Shown here one piece after another: positions 17,056-23,421 of a DNA stretch of 28,173 nt. Position 1 is the first letter of the stretch. Each line of letters starts with the position of its first letter. The position numbers and the translations under genes are program-made. The DNA comes from Chloroflexi bacterium UBA4736 (GTDB lineage Bacteria > Chloroflexota > Dormibacteria > Dormibacterales > Dormibacteraceae): assembly GCA_002404015.1 (NCBI GenBank), contig DHIW01000045.1, positions 1 to 28,173 on the forward strand. Direction: 5' to 3'. Below the pieces are notes generated by a model. That model was not told the origin of the DNA and did no database searches. It worked only from the letters and a program-made list of their open reading frames with translations.

Positions 17056-17085
17056 ATAGGGCCGCATCCCGGCGAGCGGCCCTAT
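17056..17085. terminator. Perfect 10-bp stem hairpin after DUF971
   Basis: ATAGGGCCGC (17056-17065) and GCGGCCCTAT (17076-17085) are perfect inverted repeats with a 10-nt loop, 53 bp after the DUF971 stop. No T-run follows, so it could be a terminator of a non-canonical kind or an operator for the next gene. The remainder of 17004-17145 shows nothing else convincing. Confidence 0.4.
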
Positions 17086-17129
17086 AGACCCGACAGGTGA
17101 TCTCGGCGACTGGAAGTAGCCTTCCGTGG

Positions 17130-17135
17130 CATAAT
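17130..17135 (+). promoter_or_regulatory. Candidate -10 box for the DUF3048 gene
   Basis: CATAAT at 17130-17135 matches TATAAT at five of six positions, preceded by TGG, and lies 10 bp before the TTG start at 17146. No clear -35 is visible. No SD precedes the TTG, consistent with a very short leader. Confidence 0.35.
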
Positions 17136-17145
17136 CGCCGCGGCC

Positions 17146-18726
17146 TTGTCCTTCCTCACGTCAAAGTTGGCCGGCTTCTCCGCGCGCACCTGGGCGATCG
17201 TCGCCGCCGCCGTGGTCGTCGTCCTGGTCGCCGGAACCGCGGGCGGCTACTACGCCTACGCCGAAGCCCAGCCCACCATCGTCACCCTGAACCTGAAGAG
17301 CGGCGTCACCGAGGTGCCGACGGACAAACCACTCATGATCACGCTCAGCCGGACCGCGACCCTGGACGCTGTCAAAACGGCGTTCCACCTGGACCCGGTG
17401 ATCGACGGCGAACTCCACTCAGGCGGCGCCGCCAGCGGAGCCCGCACCGCCAGCGGCGCGCGGTCCGCCAACACCTTCACCTGGACGCCCTCGCACCCGT
17501 GGGCGGACCTGACCAGGTACGCGGTCCGCCTGGACTCGATGAAGGACGCCGGCGGCCACCAGGTGAAGCCCGCCCGCTGGACCTTCACGACCACCATCGT
17601 GCCCAAGGTCATGTCCCTGGCCACCGACACCGGGACGACGCTCGCGGACGCCGCCGAGGTTCCCGTCAACGCCAATCTGAAGGTGGCCTTCAACACCACG
17701 ATGGACCAGGCCGCCACCAAGATCCTGGTCAACAGCCAGCCGATCCAGCTGGCATGGGAGACCGACGGCAGGTCGGCCACACTGAGCCTCAAGGGCATCC
17801 GGCCGAGCGCGGTCGAGTTCTCGCTGGCGCCCGGCGGCCACGACACTGGCGGCCGGCCCATCCTCGCGGCCTGGAAGCTGACGGCCAACATCGTCTTCAA
17901 GATCAACATCCACACCATCCCGCTCACGCGACCGGCCCTGATCCAGATCCCCAACGACCCCGCGGCGCGCGACCAGTCGGGCCTGCAGGCCGCGGACGTC
18001 GTCTACGAGTACGCGACCGAGGGCGGGATCACCCGGATGACCGCGATCTTCACAAACGCTCCCGACGTGATCGGTCCTGTACGAAGCGGGCGCCTGATCT
18101 CGTTCGCGCTCACCCGCCACTACAGCGGGATGCTGTTCCTGAGCGGCCTTTCCGCCGGCTCCTTTGCGCGTATCAACGCCGATCCCGTGCCCTCCTTCTT
18201 CGACACCCAGGGCTACTTCTACCGCTCGCGCGACCGCTTTGCGCCGAACAATCTCTACATCAACGGGCCTTCCGTGCAGCGTGCGCTCGACCCCTCCGGC
18301 CACTTTCCCGGCGTCATCAAGAACGGCCCCGTGCCGATCACATCCGGAGACGGCGGCGCCAGCTTCACAGTCCCCGAGCACAACTCCAGCTACGCCGTCG
18401 ACGCGGCCACGGGCACCTACACAAAGACCGAGGATGGCCACCTCATGGGCGACGCCGCCGTGGGCCAGCCGCTCCGCATCAGGCTGGTCGTGGTGATGCA
18501 CACGACCGCGACCACCACCTCATACGTGGAGGACGTGAACGGCGTGCACGGCCTGGACTTCAACATGGAGTCGGGCGGCCGCGCCGATTTCTACTACGAC
18601 GGGTTCCACGCCGCGGGCAGATGGTCCTCACCGAACCGAAGCACGCCGTTCAAGTTCGAGCTCGACAGCGGCCAGGTGGTCAACCTGCCGGCCGGTCTCA
18701 CCTTCGTGGACGTCGTCCGCGGCTAG
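17146..18726 (+). CDS. Membrane-anchored protein with two Ig-like domains and DUF3048 (YerB-like)
   Basis: A 526-aa extracytoplasmic protein. An N-terminal membrane anchor (residues 16-38, WAIVAAAVVVVLVAG...) precedes two beta-sandwich segments of bacterial Ig-like (Big_5) character. The first, about 43-150, contains SGVTEVPTDKPLMITLSRTA. The second, about 160-250, contains AAEVPVNANLKVAFNTTMDQ. DUF3048 follows at about 262-525: RPALIQIPNDPAARDQSGLQ, ADVVYEYATEGGITRMTAIF and GPVRSGRLISFALTR, ending in the typical FELDSGQVVNLPAGLTFVDVV. DUF3048 proteins such as Bacillus YerB are cell-surface proteins of unknown biochemistry. TTG 17146 is the start used. It stands alone between a hairpin and a strong terminator. 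Confidence 0.85.
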   Translation: MSFLTSKLAGFSARTWAIVAAAVVVVLVAGTAGGYYAYAEAQPTIVTLNLKSGVTEVPTDKPLMITLSRTATLDAVKTAFHLDPVIDGELHSGGAASGARTASGARSANTFTWTPSHPWADLTRYAVRLDSMKDAGGHQVKPARWTFTTTIVPKVMSLATDTGTTLADAAEVPVNANLKVAFNTTMDQAATKILVNSQPIQLAWETDGRSATLSLKGIRPSAVEFSLAPGGHDTGGRPILAAWKLTANIVFKINIHTIPLTRPALIQIPNDPAARDQSGLQAADVVYEYATEGGITRMTAIFTNAPDVIGPVRSGRLISFALTRHYSGMLFLSGLSAGSFARINADPVPSFFDTQGYFYRSRDRFAPNNLYINGPSVQRALDPSGHFPGVIKNGPVPITSGDGGASFTVPEHNSSYAVDAATGTYTKTEDGHLMGDAAVGQPLRIRLVVVMHTTATTTSYVEDVNGVHGLDFNMESGGRADFYYDGFHAAGRWSSPNRSTPFKFELDSGQVVNLPAGLTFVDVVRG

Positions 18727-18758
18727 CTCTCGTGATAAAGAGAGGATGGCGCCGTAAG

Positions 18759-18775
18759 GGCGGGCTCCGCCCGCC
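18759..18775. terminator. GC-rich hairpin downstream of the DUF3048 gene
   Basis: GGCGGGC-TCC-GCCCGCC is a perfect 7-bp stem with a 3-nt loop, 32 bp after the stop at 18726. A smaller CTCTC/GAGAG stem (18727-18744) precedes it. Neither has a T-run, so termination by this element alone is uncertain. Confidence 0.4.
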
Positions 18776-18828
18776 TGTGTGAGGCCCTCTTCCAGACGCC
18801 AACCGACATGTGCTGCGGGAAGGGGGCC

Positions 18829-18862
18829 CGTGGGGGAAACACGCTTGTTTCCCCCACGTCTT
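18829..18862. terminator. Bidirectional intrinsic terminator between convergent genes
   Basis: CGTGGGGGAAAC (18829-18840) and GTTTCCCCCACG (18847-18858) form a perfect 12-bp stem around a 6-nt loop, followed by TCTTT on the plus strand. It sits exactly between the DUF3048 gene and the stop of the cysteine protease gene, which is read from the other side. Confidence 0.75.
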
Positions 18863-19626
18863 TACTGAATCGGGAGTTTGCGGATGGTCCAGAAGTCGGC
18901 GGCCAACGCTGGCGACGTGAGGTATTCGAAGGGCAGCGTGAAGTAGCCGTCCATCCCCCAGCCCGAGCCCCAGGAGTTGCGCACCAGGAACCGGTTGTCC
19001 GCCTGCGAGTAGCCGGCGGCAACCACCGCGTGGCCGCCGACCAGGAGCTCGCCCGGCCCCGGCAGCGGCGCCACCCCCGTGTCGCGCACCCGCGGTGACT
19101 CGAACGACTCGTACACGCTGAAGCCGAACACGAAGGCGTAGCCGGCGGCCAGGCAGCCGAGCAGCTCAGGCAGCACGGGCGGCAGCCGCAGGTACTGGGA
19201 GACCCTCTCGTCCCGGGCCGACTGGTAGCAGCGGGCTGGGGGCCGCTCGGTGAACCTCGCGATGTCATAGGGCCAGAGGGCCTCCGGGCAGAAGCCATCC
19301 TTGACGACGGTCTTGATACCGTCCCGGATCTGGGCTCCTGCGTCGGACCCGACGCTGCCCTCCATAGCCCGTTCGTTGTAGTAGATGAACAGCCGGGAGG
19401 GCATCACCGGCGCCGCCTCACCCTCCTTCGCCTCCAGGAACTGGAGGGCTCCCGAGATCGCGTTGGCCGTGCAGCTGCCCAGCGCGCCCTGGTTGTAGCA
19501 GGGCGGGAAGCAGCCTCGAAGGTCGACCTTCGGAGGCAGCGAGGCGAGCACCGCCGGCGGCGCCGAGAACAGGAGATCGCGCTGGTCGGGCGTGTCGCGG
19601 ACCCAGCCGAAACCCTTTACCCGCAT
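18862..19626 (-). CDS. Papain-family (C1) cysteine protease without signal peptide
   Basis: A 254-aa protease with the complete papain catalytic set: oxyanion Gln46 (NQGALGSC), nucleophile Cys52, His199 (VGGHAVVAAGY) and Asn217 in RNSWGSGWGMDGYF. The mature domain begins at residue 33 (KVDLRGCFPPCYNQG), preceded by only ~30 residues. There is therefore no room for a classical inhibitory propeptide, and the N-terminus (MRVKGFGWVRDTPDQRDLLF) is not a signal sequence. The short 'RDxxDxRD' type N-terminus is common in bacterial C1 proteins. ATG 19626 is 6 bp after a TAGGCT box. It is probably cytoplasmic; substrate is unknown. Confidence 0.9.
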   Translation of the reverse strand: MRVKGFGWVRDTPDQRDLLFSAPPAVLASLPPKVDLRGCFPPCYNQGALGSCTANAISGALQFLEAKEGEAAPVMPSRLFIYYNERAMEGSVGSDAGAQIRDGIKTVVKDGFCPEALWPYDIARFTERPPARCYQSARDERVSQYLRLPPVLPELLGCLAAGYAFVFGFSVYESFESPRVRDTGVAPLPGPGELLVGGHAVVAAGYSQADNRFLVRNSWGSGWGMDGYFTLPFEYLTSPALAADFWTIRKLPIQ

Positions 19627-19632
19627 ACTCGG

Positions 19633-19638
19633 AGCCTA
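19633..19638 (-). promoter_or_regulatory. TAnnnT -10 box for the C1 protease gene
   Basis: Minus-strand TAGGCT (19638-19633) ends 6 bp before the ATG at 19626; the same hexamer and spacing precede the YyaL-type gene at 23422. Confidence 0.45.
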
Positions 19639-19694
19639 GGCCGGGGGAACCGGCGCCGCCATCCCGCAAAACAACTAGGCGGGGTTCCCGAAAA

Positions 19695-20636
19695 CTACTT
19701 AGACGGGCGCTCTTTGTCGCGCAGGTGCTCGACGTACTGGGAGGCGGCCACGGCCGCCGTGGTGCCGTCGCCGACGGCTGTCGCGATCTGCTTTGTCAGC
19801 TGCGCCCGGACATCGCCGACCGCCCAGAGGCCCTCGACGGACGTCTGCATGTTGCGGTCCGTCAGCAGGTAGCCGGCCGGCTCGTGGTCGACGTGGATCT
19901 TCAGCAGGTCCGAGTTGGGCAGGAAGCCGATGAAGATGAAAACGCCGCCCACCTTGAGGTCCCGCTCCTCGCCGTCCTTGACATAGCGGACGCCCTCCAC
20001 CTTGTGCTCGCCATAGATCTCCTTGACCTGGGCGTCGAGGATGAACTCGATCTTGGGGTTGGCCTTGGCGCGTTCGACCAGCACCGGCTGGGCGCGGAAG
20101 GAGTCCCGCCGGTGGATCACGTAAACCTTGGTCGCGTAGCGGGTCAGGAAGTCGCCCTCCTCGAGGGCGGCGTCGCCGCCGCCGATCACCGCCAGCTCCT
20201 GGCCCTTGAAGAAGGCGCCGTCGCAGACGGCGCAGTAGGAGACGCCACGACCTGCCATCTCGGCCTCGCCGGGCGTGCCCAGCTTCCTGGGCAGGCCGCC
20301 GGCGGCCATGATCAGGGCGGGCGCCCGAAGCTCCTCCCCGCTCTCCAGCTTCACGATCTTCTCGTGGTCCTGGACGTCGACCTCGAGGACGGGCTCGAAC
20401 TCCCGGATGTCGAGTCCGAAGGTGCGCGCGTGCTCGCCCATCTTCATAGCCAGCTCGCTGCCCAGGATCGACTCGAAGCCCGGGTAGTCCTCGATCAGCT
20501 CGGTATTGAGAAGCTGGCCGCCCAGGGGTCCCCGGTCGAGCAGCACGGCGCGCAGGTTCATGCGGGCCGCGTACAGGCCCGCGGCCAGGCCGGCCGGGCC
20601 GCCGCCGACGATGATCACGTCGTAGCTCTCGCTCAC
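19695..20636 (-). CDS. trxB: Thioredoxin reductase (NADPH)
   Basis: FAD enzyme that reduces thioredoxin with NADPH. The 313-aa sequence shows FAD-binding GGGPAG (11-16) and the redox-active CAVC (Cys135, Cys138). It has the NADPH-binding VIGGGDAALEEGDFL with the HRRDSFRA segment that contacts the 2'-phosphate, and the C-terminal GLWAVGDVRAQLTKQIATAVGDG. GTG 20636 is the start; MSESYDVIIVGGGPAG is the normal family opening. Length is typical. The thioredoxin-like YyaL gene is nearby, but no thioredoxin gene is in the window. The upstream interval holds a MITE-like repeat. Confidence 0.93.
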   Translation of the reverse strand: MSESYDVIIVGGGPAGLAAGLYAARMNLRAVLLDRGPLGGQLLNTELIEDYPGFESILGSELAMKMGEHARTFGLDIREFEPVLEVDVQDHEKIVKLESGEELRAPALIMAAGGLPRKLGTPGEAEMAGRGVSYCAVCDGAFFKGQELAVIGGGDAALEEGDFLTRYATKVYVIHRRDSFRAQPVLVERAKANPKIEFILDAQVKEIYGEHKVEGVRYVKDGEERDLKVGGVFIFIGFLPNSDLLKIHVDHEPAGYLLTDRNMQTSVEGLWAVGDVRAQLTKQIATAVGDGTTAAVAASQYVEHLRDKERPSK

Positions 20637-20705
20637 GTCAGATCAAACTCAGGGCGCGGTGAGCGGTATTCCGAAGCCCACGGGCAGGAGCAGTCAGCCG
20701 GACCT

Positions 20706-20792
20706 CAGCAGGCCGTTGAAAAAGGAATCGACGGTGCTTCGGCGCCCATGCGGCAACCGAATCCCTCGCCGACCTTTTTCAACACCCTGCTA
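20706..20792. repeat. MITE-like imperfect inverted repeat (87 bp)
   Basis: CAGCAGGCCGTTGAAAAAGG at 20706-20725 and CCTTTTTCAACACCCTGCTA at 20773-20792 are inverted copies matching at 17 of 20 positions, around a 47-bp GC-rich centre. The right arm includes the stop codon (20790-20792) of the ferredoxin gene. Terminal sequences of the GTTGAAAAAG type are reminiscent of insertion-sequence ends, from memory only. It might also act as a terminator for the ferredoxin mRNA. No ORF lies inside. Confidence 0.55.
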
Positions 20793-21077
20793 GCCGTTCT
20801 TGAACTGGACCCCGAAGCCCCCGCGCGGCGTCTGGCACAGGATGTTGTCGTAGGGGCAGCCGATCGCGCAGGCGCCGCACTCGACGCAGTTGCCGAAGCT
20901 CACGAGCGTGATCTTCTGCTCCTCGTCCCACTCGTACACCCCGGCCGGGCAGAAGTAGTTGCAGTACTTGCCGCTGCACTTGTCCCGGCAGACGTCCTGG
21001 TTGGCGATCTCGATATGGGGGTGGCCGGTGTCCTCCACGTACTTGACCGTGAAGAGCTTGTCGGCGAGCTTCTCCAT
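20790..21077 (-). CDS. FixX-type ferredoxin-like protein
   Basis: A 95-aa di-cluster ferredoxin of the FixX type, which passes electrons with an electron-transfer flavoprotein:quinone oxidoreductase. The first Cys group is Cys30/34/39/43 (CRDKCSGKYCNYFCP); the second is Cys64/67/70/74 (CVECGACAIGCP). IANQDVC, CPAGVYEW and GGFGVQFKNG are family hallmarks. Normally it is encoded directly after fixC in fixABCX, but none of those partners is in this window. ATG 21077 is 9 bp after a TAGACT box. Its stop lies within the MITE-like repeat. The gene is otherwise intact and of normal length. Confidence 0.88.
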   Translation of the reverse strand: MEKLADKLFTVKYVEDTGHPHIEIANQDVCRDKCSGKYCNYFCPAGVYEWDEEQKITLVSFGNCVECGACAIGCPYDNILCQTPRGGFGVQFKNG

Positions 21078-21086
21078 CGACGGTTC

Positions 21087-21092
21087 AGTCTA
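21087..21092 (-). promoter_or_regulatory. TAnnnT -10 box for the FixX-type gene
   Basis: Minus-strand TAGACT (21092-21087) is 9 bp before the ATG at 21077, identical in sequence to the box before mrp. Confidence 0.4.
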
Positions 21093-21100
21093 AGACCCGG

Positions 21101-21130
21101 GATCCGGGCTAAGCCGATCCCGGCTAAAGT
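21101..21130 (+). promoter_or_regulatory. Direct repeats and candidate -10 upstream of the TPP riboswitch
   Basis: GATCCGGGCTAA (21101-21112) and GATCCCGGCTAA (21116-21127) differ at one position and are offset by 15 bp. TAAAGT at 21125-21130 fits TAnnnT and would start transcription just before the aptamer. Role as a regulator site is speculative. Confidence 0.3.
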
Positions 21131-21137
21131 GGATCCT

Positions 21138-21230
21138 GTTTAGACGCGGGAGCTGCGAGAGCGGCTGAGAGGGCTCAGGGGAGCCGACCGCCAGGAAACC
21201 TGATCCGGGTAATGCCGGCGGAGGGAAGAC
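21138..21230 (+). promoter_or_regulatory. Thiamine pyrophosphate (TPP) riboswitch
   Basis: The THI-box core is unmistakable: GGCTGAGAG at 21163-21171 and CCTGATCCGGGTAATGCCGG at 21199-21218, followed by CGGAGGGAAGAC. A stem AGCTGC-GAGA-GCGGCT and an accessory stem GGCTC-AGGG-GAGCC build the two-arm fold. The Shine-Dalgarno GGAGGG of the downstream ATG (21233) is part of the conserved 3' strand, so ligand binding would hide the ribosome site. Translational control is therefore likely, and no terminator is needed. Confidence 0.93.
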
Positions 21231-21232
21231 AT

Positions 21233-22621
21233 ATGGCAGCGACAGCCATCGACGGCGTCCAGGAGGACGCCTTCCTCAAGGTCGAGAGCCACGGCATCGA
21301 CCCCGTCCCGGCCCAGCAGCGCCACGGCCGGCCGCGCGAGTTGGCCTTCCTGTGGGGCGGCGCCTTCGTCAACTACGCCAGCCTGCTGACCGCCAGCCTG
21401 CTGACCAGCTTCTACGGGCTGGGGGTCTGGGACGGCCTGCTGGCCACCTTCCTCGGCACCCTGGCCGGGGCGATCATCCTCGGCCTCCTCAGCCACACGG
21501 GACCGGCCACCGGCCTGCCCCAGGTCGCCTTCACGCGGCGCGTCTTCGGGGCCCGGGGCATGCTAGCCGGCGCCTTCCTGACCCTTTTCCTGGCGGTCGG
21601 CTGGTTCGCCGTGGACTCGGTGATCGCCGCCCAGGCCGGCGTCCAGCTGCTGCAGCTCGCGGGCCTGGGCGCGGCGGCCTCGAAACTGCTATTTCCGTGG
21701 GTCCTGGTGGTCGCCGCGGCGAGCGTGGTGGTCGCGGTCTACGGCCACGCCACCATCAAGATCTTCGAGACCTACGGCGCGATCACCTTCGCGGTCCTGG
21801 CTGCCCTCCTCTTCCTCTTCCTGGCGCCCCAGTTCCACTGGACGGCCGGGCCCACCGCCTCGGGTGCCGACTACCCGGGCGGGTTCGTTCTCGGCTTCAT
21901 GGTCTGCTTCGCCCTGGTCGCCTCCTGGTTCCCCTTCGCCAGCGACTATTCCCGCTACCTGCCGGAAACCTGTGCCCGCCGCAAGGGGGTGACCTGGTTC
22001 CCGGTTCTGGGCGTGACGGTGCCGCTGGTCCTGCTCGGCCTCTTCGGCCTGCTCCTCCCGACCATCGACCCCAAGCTGGCGGCGGACCCCAACGGCGGCA
22101 TCCTGGCCGTGATCACGAGGCACGCCCCGACCTGGGTGGCCGTCCCGTTCTTCGCCTTCGTGATCCTCGGTGAGGTCTGGGCCAACTACCTTGATGTGTA
22201 CACGGCCGGGTTGGTCGCGCTGACGATGGGCGTCGAGCTCAAGCGCTGGCAGACCGCGCTGGCCTGCGGAGTCCTGGGTGCCCTGCTGGCGACCTACGCG
22301 GTCGTGGTCAACGACTTCCACAGCGCCTACCAGCAGTTCCTGCTCCTGACCTATCTCTGGGCGCCCGCGTGGGCGGCGGTCGTCCTGCTCGCCTTTTTCG
22401 TGCTGGGCGAGGGCCGGGCGGCGCCTGCTCTCATCGCCTGGCTCGCGGGGACGGCGCTGAGCCTCGCCTTCGTCAACTACCCCAACATCTTCCCGGGCGC
22501 CCACGTGCCCAACCAGCCCCTCATCGACGCCCTCCACGGCGCCGACCTCTCGGGCCTCGTCAGCATGGGCGTGGCGGCCGCGACCTACCTGGGGCTGCGC
22601 AAGGCCTGGGCCAGGGCATGA
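21233..22621 (+). CDS. cytX: CytX-type NCS1 permease, putative hydroxymethylpyrimidine transporter
   Basis: A nucleobase:cation symporter-1 family carrier; in thiamine operons this type (CytX) is thought to import hydroxymethylpyrimidine. About twelve membrane segments span the 462 aa. NCS1-like features include [48 protein letters not shown] and [15 protein letters not shown] 21233 is chosen over ATG 21212 because the SD GGAGGG (21220-21225) belongs to it and 21212 lies inside the aptamer. TPP riboswitch control and the ATGA-coupled thiD downstream support the thiamine-precursor role over purine or cytosine uptake. Confidence 0.88.
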   Translation: MAATAIDGVQEDAFLKVESHGIDPVPAQQRHGRPRELAFLWGGAFVNYASLLTASLLTSFYGLGVWDGLLATFLGTLAGAIILGLLSHTGPATGLPQVAFTRRVFGARGMLAGAFLTLFLAVGWFAVDSVIAAQAGVQLLQLAGLGAAASKLLFPWVLVVAAASVVVAVYGHATIKIFETYGAITFAVLAALLFLFLAPQFHWTAGPTASGADYPGGFVLGFMVCFALVASWFPFASDYSRYLPETCARRKGVTWFPVLGVTVPLVLLGLFGLLLPTIDPKLAADPNGGILAVITRHAPTWVAVPFFAFVILGEVWANYLDVYTAGLVALTMGVELKRWQTALACGVLGALLATYAVVVNDFHSAYQQFLLLTYLWAPAWAAVVLLAFFVLGEGRAAPALIAWLAGTALSLAFVNYPNIFPGAHVPNQPLIDALHGADLSGLVSMGVAAATYLGLRKAWARA

Positions 22622-23412
22622 GGCTGCCGGTCGCTCTCACCATCGCGGGATCCGACTCGGGCGGCGGCGCGGGCATCCAGGCCGACCTCAAGACGTTCGC
22701 CGCGCTGGGCGTCCACGGGACGAGCGCGATCACGGCCGTGACGGCGCAGAACACGATCGGCGTCAGCGGCTACGTGGAGGTGCCCCTGGACATGATCCGG
22801 GAGCAGATCGACCGGGTCGTGGAGGACCTCCACCCGGCCGCGGCCAAGACCGGCATGCTGGCCAGCGCCGAGATCATCGGCGTGGTGGCCCGGGCGGTTC
22901 GAGAGCATCGTCTGGCGAACCTGGTCGTCGACCCCGTGATGGTCGCCAAGGGAGGTGCCAGGCTGCTCCAGGACTCAGCAGTGGAGGCGCTTCGCCGCGA
23001 GCTGATCCCGCTGGCGGCGGTGATCACCCCCAACCTCCCCGAGGCCGAGGTGCTGCTGGGACGCCGCATCGCAACCCGCGACGAGCGGGCCCGGGCCGCC
23101 CACGACCTTCTGAACCTCGGAGCCAGGGCCGTCGTCCTGAAGGCCGGGCACGCCGAGAGCGACGCGGATGACGCCGTCTACGACGAGCGCGGCCTCAGCT
23201 GGCTGCCCGGCGAACGGACGGACACCGGCAACACTCACGGCAGCGGCTGCACCTTCTCGGCCGCGATCACAGCCGGCCTGGCCGCCGGCCTCGGCCTGCC
23301 CGAGGCGCTGGCCCAGGCCAAGGAGTTCATCGCCGGCGCCATCGCCAACTCGCTGGAGCTGGGCGCCGGGCACGGGCCCGTGAACCCCATGTGGCGGCGT
23401 TCGAGTAAGTAG
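22618..23412 (+). CDS. thiD: Hydroxymethylpyrimidine/phosphomethylpyrimidine kinase
   Basis: Phosphorylates HMP and then HMP-P to HMP-PP for thiamine synthesis. The 264-aa ribokinase-fold protein has [22 protein letters not shown] at the N-terminus, TAVTAQNT, the [12 protein letters not shown] block, [14 protein letters not shown], and the anion-hole/catalytic [14 protein letters not shown] near residue 210. ATG 22618 overlaps the cytX stop as ATGA, so the two are translationally coupled and share the TPP riboswitch. Length is standard. Together with cytX it makes a salvage pair; thiC and thiE are not in this window. Confidence 0.94.
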   Translation: MRLPVALTIAGSDSGGGAGIQADLKTFAALGVHGTSAITAVTAQNTIGVSGYVEVPLDMIREQIDRVVEDLHPAAAKTGMLASAEIIGVVARAVREHRLANLVVDPVMVAKGGARLLQDSAVEALRRELIPLAAVITPNLPEAEVLLGRRIATRDERARAAHDLLNLGARAVVLKAGHAESDADDAVYDERGLSWLPGERTDTGNTHGSGCTFSAAITAGLAAGLGLPEALAQAKEFIAGAIANSLELGAGHGPVNPMWRRSSK

Positions 23413-23415
23413 GCT
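23410..23415 (+). promoter_or_regulatory. TAnnnT -10 box for the YyaL-type gene
   Basis: TAGGCT at 23410-23415 overlaps the thiD stop codon and ends 6 bp before GTG 23422. This suggests a separate leaderless transcript for the next two genes rather than read-through from the TPP-controlled unit. Confidence 0.45.
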
Positions 23416-23421
23416 GTTTCT

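Noticed and set aside
17097..18782. 561-codon plus-strand frame overlapping the DUF3048 gene
   Set aside because: Arg/His/Pro-rich off-frame translation of the DUF3048 gene.
21212..21232. ATG 21212 as the start of cytX
   Set aside because: It lies in the conserved 3' part of the TPP aptamer (TAATGCC); the SD is placed for ATG 21233.
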